A stretch of DNA of 64,000 nt. It comes from Achromobacter xylosoxidans A8. GTDB taxonomy: Bacteria; Pseudomonadota; Gammaproteobacteria; Burkholderiales; Burkholderiaceae_B. A program made the translations under genes and the position numbers. Positions 11,258 through 20,531 of this stretch are shown here, piece after piece. The stretch is from assembly GCF_000165835.1 (NCBI RefSeq), contig NC_014640.1:1054001-1118000 (forward strand), in the 5' to 3' direction. The notes beneath the pieces were generated by a model, which was not told where the DNA came from, made no database searches, and worked only from the letters and a program-made list of their open reading frames with translations. Position 1 is the first letter of the stretch. The number at the start of each line of letters is the position of its first letter.

Positions 11258-12331
11258 ATGGCCATCCAGTCCGATTCGCTTTCCTCCCGTCCCGACGCCC
11301 CCCGTATCGTGGCGCCGCAGCCGGTGTCGCCCAACGAGGAGTCGATCGAACGCGCCCTGCGGCCCAAGGCGCTGCAGGAGTATGTCGGCCAGCACCGCGC
11401 CCGCGAACAGCTAGAGATCTTCATCGCCGCGGCCAAGAAACGCGGCGAAGCCCTGGACCACGTGCTGCTGTTCGGTCCCCCAGGCCTGGGCAAGACCACG
11501 CTGGCCCACATCATTGCGCATGAAATGGGCGTGCAGCTGCGCCAGACTTCCGGCCCGGTGCTGGAACGTCCGGGCGACCTGGCGGCACTCTTGACCAACC
11601 TGGAAAAGAACGACGTCCTGTTCATCGACGAAATCCACCGCCTGTCGCCCGTGGTCGAGGAAATCCTCTATCCGGCGCTGGAGGATTTCCAGATCGACAT
11701 CCTGATCGGCGAAGGGCCCGCAGCGCGCAGCGTGAAGCTGGACCTGCAGCCCTTCACCCTGGTCGGCGCCACCACCCGCGCCGGCATGCTGACCAATCCC
11801 TTGCGCGACCGCTTCGGCATCGTGTCGCGCCTGGAGTTCTATAACGCCGCCGATCTCGGCCACATCGTCACTCGCAGCGCCGGCCTTTTGAACGCCGCCA
11901 TCACGCCGGAGGGCGCGGCGGAAGTCGCGCGGCGCGCCCGCGGCACGCCGCGCATCGCCAACCGGCTGCTGCGCCGGGTGCGCGACTACGCCGAGGTCAA
12001 GGCCGGCGGCACCATCGACGCCGAGGTCGCCGGCCGCGCGCTGGCCATGCTGGAGGTGGATCCGCAGGGTCTGGACCTGATGGACCGCAAGCTGCTCGAG
12101 GCCATCATCCACAAGTTTGACGGTGGCCCGGTCGGCGTCGACAGCCTGGCCGCCGCCATCGGCGAAGAGCGCGACACCATCGAAGACGTGATCGAGCCCT
12201 ATCTGATCCAGCACGGCTATCTGCAACGCACGCCGCGCGGCCGCACCGCCACGCTGACTACCTGGCGCCATCTGGGGCTGACCCCGCCCGCAGGCACCAC
12301 GACAGGCTCCGGCGACCTCTTCGGCAAGTAG
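11258..12331 (+). CDS. ruvB: Holliday junction branch-migration ATPase RuvB
   Basis: A 357-residue AAA+ motor that drives branch migration at RuvA-bound Holliday junctions. It shows Walker A ([12 protein letters not shown]), Walker B ([11 protein letters not shown]), sensor 1 (GATTRAG) and the C-terminal winged helix ending with the YLQRTPRGR motif. Its start ATG (MAIQSDS) follows a 90-nt gap after the sensor kinase. Unlike the common ruvCAB operon, ruvB here is on the plus strand while ruvC and ruvA are on the minus strand 2-4 kb away, with two unrelated genes between them. Confidence 0.98.
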   Translation: MAIQSDSLSSRPDAPRIVAPQPVSPNEESIERALRPKALQEYVGQHRAREQLEIFIAAAKKRGEALDHVLLFGPPGLGKTTLAHIIAHEMGVQLRQTSGPVLERPGDLAALLTNLEKNDVLFIDEIHRLSPVVEEILYPALEDFQIDILIGEGPAARSVKLDLQPFTLVGATTRAGMLTNPLRDRFGIVSRLEFYNAADLGHIVTRSAGLLNAAITPEGAAEVARRARGTPRIANRLLRRVRDYAEVKAGGTIDAEVAGRALAMLEVDPQGLDLMDRKLLEAIIHKFDGGPVGVDSLAAAIGEERDTIEDVIEPYLIQHGYLQRTPRGRTATLTTWRHLGLTPPAGTTTGSGDLFGK

Positions 12332-12454
12332 GCGACGGGCCTCGATCGGACAGGGCGCGCGCGTCGAACGGCGCCCAATCGGCGCCGGGACTGCGCTACG
12401 GGTTTATCATCCGAAGGTTTTGATTTCCCTTCGCGATCAAAGGACCCCCATCCC

Positions 12455-13420
12455 ATGCAGCCCGAATTGCCCACCTATGATGATGTCGTGCGCGCCAGCG
12501 AGCGCCTGGCCGGCAACGCGCACCGCACGCCCGTACTGACCTCGGCCACCGCCGACGCGATCAGCGGCGCGTCGGTCTTCTTCAAGTGCGAGAACTTCCA
12601 GCGCATGGGCGCCTTCAAGTTCCGCGGCGGCTACAACGCCATTGCGCGCCTGACGCCTGAACAGCGCGCCGCGGGCGTGGTGACGTTCTCGTCGGGCAAC
12701 CATGCGCAGGCCATCGCCCTGGCCTCCAAGTTGCAGGGCGTGCAGGCCACCATCATCATGCCGCTGGATGCGCCGGCCGCCAAGCGCGCGGCCACCGAGG
12801 GCTACGGCGGCAAGATCGTCACCTATGACCGATACACCGAGGACCGCGAAGCAATCGCCCGCCGCATCCAGGCGGAAACCGGCGCCGCCCTGATCCCGCC
12901 CTACGATCACGAAGACGTGATCGCCGGCCAGGGCACCGCCGCCAAGGAACTGTTCGAGGAAGTGGGCGAGCTGGACTACCTGTTCGTCTGCCTGGGCGGC
13001 GGCGGCCTGCTGTCGGGATCGGCGCTGTCCGCCTACGCGCTGAGCCCGCGCTGCCTGGTCTACGGCGTCGAGCCCGAGGCGGGCAACGACGGCCAGCAGT
13101 CCTTGCGCAAGGGTGAAATCGTCCGAATTCCTGCGCCCAAGACCCTGGCCGACGGCGCCGCCACGACGCACTTGGGTAACCTGACCTTCCCGCTCATCCA
13201 GAAGCATGTGCGCGACATCGTCACGGTGACCGACGAACAGTTGGTCACCACCATGCGTTTCTTCGCCGAACGGATGAAGATGGTGGTCGAACCCACCGGC
13301 TGCCTGGGCGCGGCCGCCGTCATGCAGAACGTGGTGCCGGTGCGCGGTGCGCGGGTCGGCGTCATCATCAGCGGCGGCAACGTCGATCTTCCGGTCTACG
13401 CCAAGCTGCTGGCGGCCTGA
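12455..13420 (+). CDS. PLP-dependent threonine/serine (hydroxyaspartate) dehydratase
   Basis: A 321-residue fold-type II PLP enzyme. Lys55 in GAFKFRGGYN is the expected Schiff-base lysine, SSGNHAQA is the substrate-carboxylate loop, and the glycine-rich CLGGGGLLSG binds the PLP phosphate. It lacks the C-terminal ACT regulatory domain of IlvA. The length matches the serine racemase / threo-3-hydroxyaspartate ammonia-lyase group rather than biosynthetic threonine deaminase. The reaction is probably deamination of L-serine, L-threonine or hydroxyaspartate; the substrate cannot be fixed from the sequence. It sits between ruvB and an NDUFA9-like gene with no obvious pathway link. Confidence 0.88.
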   Translation: MQPELPTYDDVVRASERLAGNAHRTPVLTSATADAISGASVFFKCENFQRMGAFKFRGGYNAIARLTPEQRAAGVVTFSSGNHAQAIALASKLQGVQATIIMPLDAPAAKRAATEGYGGKIVTYDRYTEDREAIARRIQAETGAALIPPYDHEDVIAGQGTAAKELFEEVGELDYLFVCLGGGGLLSGSALSAYALSPRCLVYGVEPEAGNDGQQSLRKGEIVRIPAPKTLADGAATTHLGNLTFPLIQKHVRDIVTVTDEQLVTTMRFFAERMKMVVEPTGCLGAAAVMQNVVPVRGARVGVIISGGNVDLPVYAKLLAA

Positions 13421-13522
13421 TACCGGCGGGCGGTCCCATTCCGGGGCCGCCGATGCGCGCTTGCGGTTGTCGCGTGTGCAAGGCAGAATCGGGACTGAAT
13501 CCTGACGAACAGGGGCTGCGAC

Positions 13523-14431
13523 ATGCGTATCCTTGTCATCGGCGGCACCGGTTTCATCGGCCGTCATCTGGTAGCGCGGCTTTCCGCGGATCAACATCAG
13601 ATCGTCGTGCCCACCCGGCTCTACAGCCGCGGGCGCGACCTGCAGATTCTCCCCACCGTTACCCTGCTCGAATGCGACGTGCATGACGACGCCACGCTGG
13701 ACAGCCTGGCGCAAGGTTGCGACGCGGTCGTCAACCTGGTCGGCATTCTGCACGGCAACGCCGGCCGGCCCTATGGCTCGGCCTTTGCGCGGGCGCACGT
13801 GCTGCTGCCGCAGCGCATCGCGCAAGCCTGCCGCCGGCAGGGCGTGCGCCGCTTGCTGCACGTCAGCGCGCTGGGCGCCGATTCCAATGGCGACAGCATG
13901 TACCAGCGCTCCAAGGGCGACGGTGAAGCCGCCATCAAGCAGGAATTGCAGGGCTGGCAGGACGGCGGCTGGACCATATTCCGGCCTTCGGTGGTCTTCG
14001 GCCCCGACGACAAATTCACCAATATGTTCGCCGGCCTGGCGCGCTGGCTGCCGGCGCTGCCGCTGGCGGGCGCGCACGTGCGCATGCAGCCGGTCTATGT
14101 GGGCGATGTGGTCGCCGCCATCGTGTCGGCGCTGGGCAATACGCATACCTGCGGCAAGACCTACGAACTGGGCGGCCCCCAGGTCTACACGCTGGGCGAG
14201 ATCGCCCGGCTGTGCGCCGCCTGGGGCGGCCATCCCCGCCCGGTCGTCAGCATGCCGATGGGCGTGGGCCGCATGCAGGCCCGGCTGTTCGAGTGTCTGC
14301 CCGGCACGCCGCTGATGTCGCGCGACAACCTGGATTCCCTGCGCCGCGACAACATCTGTACCGGACCGATAGCGCCCGAACTGCATGTGGTGCCGACCGG
14401 CCTGGAAGCCGTGGCGCCGCGCTACCTGTAA
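13523..14431 (+). CDS. NDUFA9-like NAD(P)-binding SDR protein
   Basis: A 302-residue atypical/extended short-chain dehydrogenase. The N-terminal Rossmann motif is GGTGFIGRHLVARL, followed by a cofactor-domain DAVVNLVGIL segment. The catalytic Tyr-x3-Lys appears only in the modified form YQRSKGDGE, typical of the complex I NDUFA9-like (SDR_a5) group. Bacterial members are usually annotated as complex I-associated or NAD(P)H-binding proteins of unclear function. It converges on ruvA with only 7 nt between stop codons. Start is ATG with upstream AGGGG. Confidence 0.85.
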   Translation: MRILVIGGTGFIGRHLVARLSADQHQIVVPTRLYSRGRDLQILPTVTLLECDVHDDATLDSLAQGCDAVVNLVGILHGNAGRPYGSAFARAHVLLPQRIAQACRRQGVRRLLHVSALGADSNGDSMYQRSKGDGEAAIKQELQGWQDGGWTIFRPSVVFGPDDKFTNMFAGLARWLPALPLAGAHVRMQPVYVGDVVAAIVSALGNTHTCGKTYELGGPQVYTLGEIARLCAAWGGHPRPVVSMPMGVGRMQARLFECLPGTPLMSRDNLDSLRRDNICTGPIAPELHVVPTGLEAVAPRYL

Positions 14432-14438
14432 GCCTGGC

Positions 14439-15011
14439 TCAGCGCACCAGCGCCTTCAAGGCCTGCTTGATGCCGTCGGACACGCCCACGCCTTCCGGCA
14501 GGGTCTTCAGCGCCGACAGCGATTCCTTCTCTGAGTAGCCCAGCGCCAGCAGCGCGTTCAGGATGTCCGACTGGTTGTCGGGCGCCGCGTGCGGCGACGC
14601 ACCGATGTCCGCGCCCAGCTTGCCGCGCATTTCCAGCAGCAGGCGTTCGGCGGTCTTCTTGCCGATGCCGGGCACGCGCGTCAGGCGGCCCGATTCCTGC
14701 AAGGTGATGGCCTGGGCCAGATCCGCCACCGACAGGCCCGACAGCACCGACAACGCGGTGCGCGCGCCGATGCCGCTGACCTTGATCAGTTCGCGGAATG
14801 CGCTGCGCTCGCCGGCCGACGCGAAGCCATACAGGATGTGGGCGTCTTCGCGCACCGTCAGGTGCGTGTAGAGCGTGACGCGGGCGCCGGTGTCGGGCAG
14901 CGAATACAGCGTGCTCATGGGCACGTCGATGTCATAGCCCAGACCGCCCACGTCCACACAGATGGTGGGCGGGAGTTTTTCGATCAGGGTTCCGGTGATG
15001 CGTCCGATCAT
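14439..15011 (-). CDS. ruvA: Holliday junction DNA-binding protein RuvA
   Basis: A 190-residue protein that binds Holliday junctions as a tetramer and loads RuvB. It starts [27 protein letters not shown] (domain I OB fold), has two helix-hairpin-helix motifs ([16 protein letters not shown] and [16 protein letters not shown]) and the C-terminal RuvB-contact domain ([18 protein letters not shown]). It is downstream of ruvC on the same strand, separated by 125 nt without a gene. Confidence 0.98.
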   Translation of the reverse strand: MIGRITGTLIEKLPPTICVDVGGLGYDIDVPMSTLYSLPDTGARVTLYTHLTVREDAHILYGFASAGERSAFRELIKVSGIGARTALSVLSGLSVADLAQAITLQESGRLTRVPGIGKKTAERLLLEMRGKLGADIGASPHAAPDNQSDILNALLALGYSEKESLSALKTLPEGVGVSDGIKQALKALVR

Positions 15012-15136
15012 GGTGATGGTGGCCTGGCAATGGTGAGACCGCTGAATGCGCGGCGGATGCGGGGATTCTATACGCGCGGGCGCGCAATCGGCGGGAACCG
15101 GTCCCGCCCTGCGGCAAATCGCGGTGAATCAGGCGG

Positions 15137-15685
15137 TCAGCCGACCAGGCGGCCGTTGCGGATGCGGGTCTTGCCGCCCATGCGCAAGCTCGCGCCCAGG
15201 CGTTCCAGCTTGTCCTGCATGGGGCCGACGTGGGCATGGCAGATGGCGCAGGCCAGCGCGTCGGCCGAGTCTGGCGCGGGCGCGCCGTCCAGCGCCAGCA
15301 GGTGCTGCACCATCATCTGCACCTGCTCCTTGGCAGCGCGGCCGGTGCCGACCACGGCTTTCTTGATCTGCAGGGCGGTGTACTCGTGCACGGACAGCGA
15401 GCTGTCGGCCAGCGCGCACAGCGCGGCGCCGCGCGCCTGGCCCAGCAGCAGGGTAGAAGCGGGGTTGGTGTTCAGGAAGATGATTTCCAGCGCGGCCACG
15501 TCGGGTTGCGTGTCGCGCGCCACCTGGCGCAGATTGTCCAGGATGACTTTGAGGCGTTCGGACAGCGCCAGCGCCGGCGGGACCACGATGGTCCCGCTGG
15601 CCACATAGCGCAGCCGCGGGCCGTCGGCATCGATCACACCGAAGCCGGTGCGGCGCAAGCCGGGATCGATGCCGAGGACGCGCAT
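15137..15685 (-). CDS. ruvC: Crossover junction endodeoxyribonuclease RuvC
   Basis: A 182-residue Holliday junction resolvase of the RNase H fold. Visible features are the N-terminal [11 protein letters not shown] with the first catalytic Asp, the central [13 protein letters not shown] with the catalytic Glu, and the C-terminal [14 protein letters not shown] with the paired acidic residues. Its ATG overlaps the purH stop by one base (TGATG), showing tight coupling to purH. Confidence 0.97.
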   Translation of the reverse strand: MRVLGIDPGLRRTGFGVIDADGPRLRYVASGTIVVPPALALSERLKVILDNLRQVARDTQPDVAALEIIFLNTNPASTLLLGQARGAALCALADSSLSVHEYTALQIKKAVVGTGRAAKEQVQMMVQHLLALDGAPAPDSADALACAICHAHVGPMQDKLERLGASLRMGGKTRIRNGRLVG

Positions 15686-17274
15686 CAGTGGCGGAAGTGA
15701 CGGGTGCCGGTCAGCACCATGGCGATGCCGTGCTCGTCGGCCGCGGCGATGACTTCGTCGTCGCGCATGCTGCCGCCCGGCTGGATCACGCAGGTCGCGC
15801 CCGCCGCCACCACTACGTCCAGGCCGTCGCGGAACGGGAAGAAGGCATCCGACGCCACGGCCGAGCCCTTCAGGGTCAGGCCGGCGTTCTCCGCCTTGAT
15901 CGAGGCGATGCGGGCCGAATCGATGCGGCTCATCTGGCCGGCGCCCACGCCCAGGGTCATGCCGCCGCCCACGAACACGATGGCGTTGGATTTGACGTAC
16001 TTGGCGACCTTCCAGGCGAATGCCAGGTCGTTCATTTCAGCTTCAGTGGGCTGGCGCTTGCTGACCACCTTGAGCGCGTCGCGCGGCACGTTGTAGGCGT
16101 CCGGGCTCTGCACCAGCCAGCCGCCGCCCACGCGCTTGATGTCGAAGGCGTTCTGTCCCGTGCCCATCGGCACTTCCAGCACGCGCACGTTCTTCTTGGC
16201 GGCCAGGATGGCCAGCGCCGCGCCGTCATAGGCGGGCGCCAGCAGCACTTCCAGGAACTGCGCGCTGACGGCTTCGGCCGTGGCGGCGTCGACCGGACGG
16301 TTGAAGGCGATGATGCCGCCGAAGGCCGAGGTCGGGTCGGTCTTGAAGGCTTGCTGGTAGGCGCCCAGCGTGTCGGCCGCGACCGCCACGCCGCAGGGGT
16401 TGGCGTGCTTGACGATGACGCAGGCGGGCGCTTCGAAGCTGCGCGCGCATTCCCAGGCGGCGTCGGCGTCCGCGATGTTGTTGTAGGACAGTTCCTTGCC
16501 CTGCAACTGGCGGTAGTTGCCCAGCAGGCCGGCCTGACGCTGCGCGTCGACGTAGAAGGCGGCGGTCTGGTGCGGGTTCTCGCCGTAGCGCAGGGCCTGC
16601 TCCTGCTTGACCTGCAGGGTCAGGGTGCCGGGCCATTCGTTGCGGGCCGGCACGGCTTCCTGCTTGGGCTCGGCGTCGACCAGGCTGGTCAGGTAGGCGG
16701 CGATGGCGCCGTCGTAGGCGGCGGTGTGGGCGTAGACCTTGGAGGCCAGCGCCAGGCGCAGGCCGTAGGAGGTGTTGCCGCCCTTGTCCATTTCCGACAG
16801 CACGCGCGAGTAGTCCACGGGGTCGATCACCACCGTGACGCCGCCGGCTTCGGTGCCGTGGTTCTTGGCCGCCGCGCGCAGCATGGCCGGGCCGCCGATG
16901 TCGATGTTTTCGACGGCGTCGGCGAAGGTGCAGTCCGGCTTGGCCACGGTTTCGCGGAACGGATACAGGTTGACCACCAGCATGTCGATACGGTCGATGC
17001 CCGCCGCCTTGATGGTGTCCATGTGCTCGGCGCTGTCGCGGCGCGCCAGCAGGCCGCCATGGATCTTCGGGTGCAGCGTCTTGACGCGGCCATCGAGAAT
17101 TTCGGGCGAACCCGTGTGGGCCGCCACTTCGGTGACGGTCAGGCCGGAGTCGGCCAGCAGCTTGGCGGTGCCGCCGGTGGACAGCAGGCGCACGCCGCGC
17201 GCGGCCAGGGCGCGGGCAAATTCAACGATGCCGGTCTTGTCGGACACCGAAAGCAGGGCGGTTTCGATTTTCAT
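15685..17274 (-). CDS. purH: Bifunctional AICAR formyltransferase / IMP cyclohydrolase
   Basis: A 529-residue cytosolic enzyme catalysing the last two steps of IMP synthesis. The N-terminal MGS-like IMP cyclohydrolase domain (about 1-195) begins with [15 protein letters not shown], and the AICAR transformylase domain follows, with QEL-type [19 protein letters not shown] and [10 protein letters not shown] near its centre. It lies between fis and ruvC on the same strand; the arrangement dusB-fis-purH-ruvC-ruvA is a known betaproteobacterial order. Confidence 0.98.
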   Translation of the reverse strand: MKIETALLSVSDKTGIVEFARALAARGVRLLSTGGTAKLLADSGLTVTEVAAHTGSPEILDGRVKTLHPKIHGGLLARRDSAEHMDTIKAAGIDRIDMLVVNLYPFRETVAKPDCTFADAVENIDIGGPAMLRAAAKNHGTEAGGVTVVIDPVDYSRVLSEMDKGGNTSYGLRLALASKVYAHTAAYDGAIAAYLTSLVDAEPKQEAVPARNEWPGTLTLQVKQEQALRYGENPHQTAAFYVDAQRQAGLLGNYRQLQGKELSYNNIADADAAWECARSFEAPACVIVKHANPCGVAVAADTLGAYQQAFKTDPTSAFGGIIAFNRPVDAATAEAVSAQFLEVLLAPAYDGAALAILAAKKNVRVLEVPMGTGQNAFDIKRVGGGWLVQSPDAYNVPRDALKVVSKRQPTEAEMNDLAFAWKVAKYVKSNAIVFVGGGMTLGVGAGQMSRIDSARIASIKAENAGLTLKGSAVASDAFFPFRDGLDVVVAAGATCVIQPGGSMRDDEVIAAADEHGIAMVLTGTRHFRH

Positions 17275-17377
17275 GGTGAGGGACGGGAGTGGGGCGGGAG
17301 CGCCTTTCTCGTTCAGGTCGGATGGGAAATCTGGGGGGAGCGGGCGGCGCGATGCGCCTGCCGCCCGCGCGCGAAAG

Positions 17378-17617
17378 CTATACCTGGATATTGTGCGCCA
17401 GCAACTTCTTGCGCAGGGTGTTGCGAGTGATGCCCAGCATTTCGGATGCCCGCGACTGGTTGCCGCCCGAGCGTTCCAGCGCCACTTCCAGCACCGGGCG
17501 CTCCACGCAGCGCATCACCATGTCCCACATGTCGTGGGGTTCGGATTCGCCCAAGTCTTCGAAATAGCGCTCCAGGCTGGCGCGCACGCATTCTTCCAGG
17601 ACATCTTTCTTGCTCAT
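17378..17617 (-). CDS. fis: Fis family nucleoid-associated regulator
   Basis: A 79-residue DNA-bending protein. The C-terminal helix-turn-helix ([22 protein letters not shown]) is the typical Fis/NtrC-type DNA-binding helix pair. The N-terminal part is shorter than in E. coli Fis (98 residues), as in other Betaproteobacteria. It follows dusB by 36 nt, as in the dusB-fis operon of Enterobacteria, and precedes purH by about 100 nt. Confidence 0.95.
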   Translation of the reverse strand: MSKKDVLEECVRASLERYFEDLGESEPHDMWDMVMRCVERPVLEVALERSGGNQSRASEMLGITRNTLRKKLLAHNIQV

Positions 17618-17653
17618 TTGAGTACAGATATTTTTATGTTGGTGTTGAGGCGG

Positions 17654-18685
17654 TTATGCCGCCAGCAGGGCTTCTGCGACTGGCGCCGGATGGGGTCCGC
17701 CGTCGCGCGAGATGAGATCGAACCAGTCCGACACGGCCCGCCACTGGTCGCGGGTGTTGTCGATCAGATTCATGCGGGCGCAGAACGAATCCGCGCCCGG
17801 CAGGCCGTCCAGATACCAGCCTATGTGCTTGCGCGCCGTGCGTACGCCGGTGTGCTCGCCATAGAACCGGTAGTGGTCGTCGAGATGTTCGAGCAGCAGC
17901 TCGCGCATTTCCCCATAGGAGGGAGGGGCCAGTGTTTCGCCCGTGCGCAGGTAGTGGTCGATTTCGCGGAAAATCCAGGGACGGCCTTGAGCCGCCCGGC
18001 CGATCATGACCGCGTCGGCGCCAGTGTAATCCAGGACGTGCTTGGCTTTTTCGGGCGTCGTGATATCTCCGTTGGCGACAACGGGGATTTTCAGCTCGGC
18101 CTTGACGGCGCGGATAGTGTCATATTCCGCCTCCCCCGTATAGAGGTCGGCGCGGGTGCGCCCATGCAGGGTCAGGGCAGCGATGCCGGCGTTTTCAGCC
18201 ATTTTCGCCACCCGCAAAGCATTGCGGCTTTCGCGGTCCCAGCCGGTACGGGTCTTCAGCGTCACTGGCACGTCCAGGGGCGCGCAGGCGCCCACCACCG
18301 CGTCCAGGATGCGGGCGATCTGGTCTTCATGGCGCAGCAGCGCCGACCCGGAGGCCACGTTGCAGACCTTCTTGACCGGGCAGCCCATGTTGATGTCGAT
18401 GATCCGGGCGCCCTTGCTGGCGTTGAACACCGCCGCCTCCGCCATCATGGCGGGGTCGGCGCCGGCGATCTGCACGGAAATGGGGGCGATCTCGCCGTCG
18501 TGGTTCAGGCGCCGGGAGGTTTTGACGCTATCCCATAGCTTGGGATTGCTGGCGGCCATTTCCGACACGGCATAGCCCGCCCCCAGCTTCTTGCAAAGCT
18601 GGCGGAAAGGACGGTCCGTCACGCCCGCCATGGGCGCGACCAGCACGTTGTTGGGTAGGGTCCATTGACCTATGCGCATGCTCAC
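17654..18685 (-). CDS. dusB: tRNA-dihydrouridine synthase B
   Basis: A 343-residue FMN enzyme that reduces uridines in the tRNA D-loop. It has the N-terminal LVAPMAGVTDRPFRQL, the catalytic Cys in DINMGCPVKKVC, LKTRTGW, LHGRTR, VVANGDI and GADAVMIGRAAQGRPW FMN-binding segments, then the C-terminal tRNA-binding helical domain. It is the first gene of the dusB-fis pair; the hydroxylase gene lies 109 nt upstream on the same strand. Confidence 0.97.
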   Translation of the reverse strand: MSMRIGQWTLPNNVLVAPMAGVTDRPFRQLCKKLGAGYAVSEMAASNPKLWDSVKTSRRLNHDGEIAPISVQIAGADPAMMAEAAVFNASKGARIIDINMGCPVKKVCNVASGSALLRHEDQIARILDAVVGACAPLDVPVTLKTRTGWDRESRNALRVAKMAENAGIAALTLHGRTRADLYTGEAEYDTIRAVKAELKIPVVANGDITTPEKAKHVLDYTGADAVMIGRAAQGRPWIFREIDHYLRTGETLAPPSYGEMRELLLEHLDDHYRFYGEHTGVRTARKHIGWYLDGLPGADSFCARMNLIDNTRDQWRAVSDWFDLISRDGGPHPAPVAEALLAA

Positions 18686-18794
18686 ATTTTAACCGGCTCG
18701 ATCGCACCCCCTTTGTCACCGGGAGAACAATTCGTAACAGAGGAAGGCGAAAACAGACAATCCGCCCCTTTTATCGGGACGGAACGGGTGGAAT

Positions 18795-19964
18795 TCAGGC
18801 GCGAAAACCCTGCAGCAAATGCTGCGCCAGCGGCGCGCGCAGAGGGGACGCCAGATCCATCCCCAATAAGGCCAGGCCGCAGGCGTGCTCTACCGGCGCC
18901 AGGCCGGTCGAAAAGATGCGGGGCATCAGATCGGTCAGGCCGGCGGTGATGAAGCGGTCCAGGTGGCGCGCGCCGGCGAATTCCGCCAGGGCGGCCCCGG
19001 GATTGGCGTCGGGATGGGCCAGCCAGCCGCCCAGGGTCTGGGCCAGGCGGGCCGCGTCGCGCAGGCCCAGGTTCAGGCCCTGGCCCGCGACCGGATGCAG
19101 GGTCTGCGCCGCATTGCCGATAGCCGCCACGCGGCCGTGCACCTGGGCGCGGCGGGCGCTGAGCGCCAGCGGAAAGACATGCCGCGGCGCCTGGCTGGAC
19201 AGCCGTCCCAGGCGGTCGCCGAACGCTGCGGACAGCGCCCGCGAAAAGGCGGCGTTGTCCAGCGCGGCCAGTTCGGCGGCGCGTTCGGGGGCGCTGCACC
19301 AGACCACCGAATAGGCGTCCGGGGTCTGCGGGTGCGGCAGCAGCGCCAACGGCCCTTCGGCGGTGAAGCGTTCCCAGGCCCAGCCGCGGCGCGGCAGGGT
19401 GGCGTGGGCGGTGGTCAGCACGGCGTGCTGGTCGTAGTCGCGGCGCAGGTCGGTCGCGCCCGCGCCGTCGGATTGCACGGCGACCTGGCACAGCAGCGTC
19501 GCGTCGCCTTGTTCGACGCGCACGCCGTCCGCATCCTGCCGGCCGATCCGGGCGGGCGGGCCCTGCAGCACGGTGACGCCACAGGCGGCCACGCATTCAT
19601 CCAGCTTGGCGTGCAGGCCGGAATAGGCGACCACGCTGCCCAGCTGCGGCACGCCGAAATCGGTGTTCTGGATCAGGGTGCGTCCGAGCCTGCCGCGTTG
19701 CGACACATGGATGTTGCGGATGTCGGCCGAGCGCTCGGGCCAGGCATGCAGCGATTCCAGCAGCACCCGGCTGCCGTGGTTCATGGCCAGTACGCGGGGA
19801 TCCGTGGCGGGCACCGCCGCCGACGGCGCGGCCGGAGCGGGCGCGCTGCTTGCAAGCAGCGCGATGCGCGCCGGGTCCGGCGCCACGCGGGCCAGCATCA
19901 GGGCCAGCACCCGGCCCACCGGGCCCGCGCCGAGTATCGCTATGTCGAAGGCGGATGAAGTCAT
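18795..19964 (-). CDS. UbiH/COQ6-family FAD-dependent hydroxylase
   Basis: A 389-residue flavoprotein monooxygenase of the UbiH/UbiF/VisC family, which hydroxylates ubiquinone precursors. It shows the dinucleotide-binding ILGAGPVGRVLALML and the second FAD motif with AIGNAAQTLHPVAGQGLNLGLRD, where most family members have GDAAH; here the Asp and His are Asn and Gln. The DG-type motif (QSDGAGATDLRR) is also present. It is divergently oriented from the TM2-domain gene. Which ring position it modifies is not clear from the sequence. Confidence 0.85.
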   Translation of the reverse strand: MTSSAFDIAILGAGPVGRVLALMLARVAPDPARIALLASSAPAPAAPSAAVPATDPRVLAMNHGSRVLLESLHAWPERSADIRNIHVSQRGRLGRTLIQNTDFGVPQLGSVVAYSGLHAKLDECVAACGVTVLQGPPARIGRQDADGVRVEQGDATLLCQVAVQSDGAGATDLRRDYDQHAVLTTAHATLPRRGWAWERFTAEGPLALLPHPQTPDAYSVVWCSAPERAAELAALDNAAFSRALSAAFGDRLGRLSSQAPRHVFPLALSARRAQVHGRVAAIGNAAQTLHPVAGQGLNLGLRDAARLAQTLGGWLAHPDANPGAALAEFAGARHLDRFITAGLTDLMPRIFSTGLAPVEHACGLALLGMDLASPLRAPLAQHLLQGFRA

Positions 19965-20043
19965 GCCCGGATTTTAACCGTCCACTACAATCCGCAGCAG
20001 CCGGCGCGTCTTGGCGCCGTGGTTCCCTTTCCGGTCGATCGAT

Positions 20044-20508
20044 ATGACGCAGCTCCAGGCTTCCTCTCCGCTGTCCGCCGTTACCGCCCGCCGCCCGCGC
20101 GGCAAAGTCGCGGTAGGGCTGCTGGCCTGCCTGTTCGGGGCGGTGGGGGCGCATTGGTGGTATCTGGGCCGGCGCCACGCCTGGCTGGTGACCGCGTACA
20201 CCTTGGTCAGCCTGTTCTGCGCGTTCAGTTTCTATCCCGTCTGGTACGACAACCCCGCTTTCTTCCTGGTGTTCATTCCCATGGTCGACGGCTTCATCGA
20301 GAGCGCGGTGTTCTCGCTGATGCCGGACGAGAAATTCGACCGTCTCTATAACGACGGCCTGGGCAGGCCGACCCGGACCGGCTGGGGGCCGGTGCTGGTC
20401 GCCATCCTGGCCTGCCTGGTCGGCGCCATCGTCTCGATGTTCGCCATCGCCATGGTGGTGGTCTATACCTGGATCGCCATGGGCTGGCTGGACGGCTACG
20501 TCTTCTAG
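20044..20508 (+). CDS. TM2-domain membrane protein
   Basis: A 154-residue protein with about three or four TM helices. After a basic N-terminus (ARRPRGKVAVGLL) comes the TM2 signature GAVGAHWWYLGRRHAWL (G-x-x-G-x-H-x-x-Y-L-G-R), then a hydrophobic helix, a soluble middle and a final TM pair. TM2 proteins have no general assigned function. I chose ATG 20044 (MTQLQAS); an upstream ATG at 20011 would add 11 residues. It converges on pepP, separating pepP from the UbiH-like gene, which are adjacent in many Proteobacteria. Confidence 0.75.
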   Translation: MTQLQASSPLSAVTARRPRGKVAVGLLACLFGAVGAHWWYLGRRHAWLVTAYTLVSLFCAFSFYPVWYDNPAFFLVFIPMVDGFIESAVFSLMPDEKFDRLYNDGLGRPTRTGWGPVLVAILACLVGAIVSMFAIAMVVVYTWIAMGWLDGYVF

Positions 20509-20531
20509 CGCGGGCCAGGCGCGTTGCCTGC

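Noticed and set aside
15688..17430. Plus-strand 580-codon frame opposite purH
   Set aside because: Val/Gly/Arg-rich shadow; purH is certain on the other strand.
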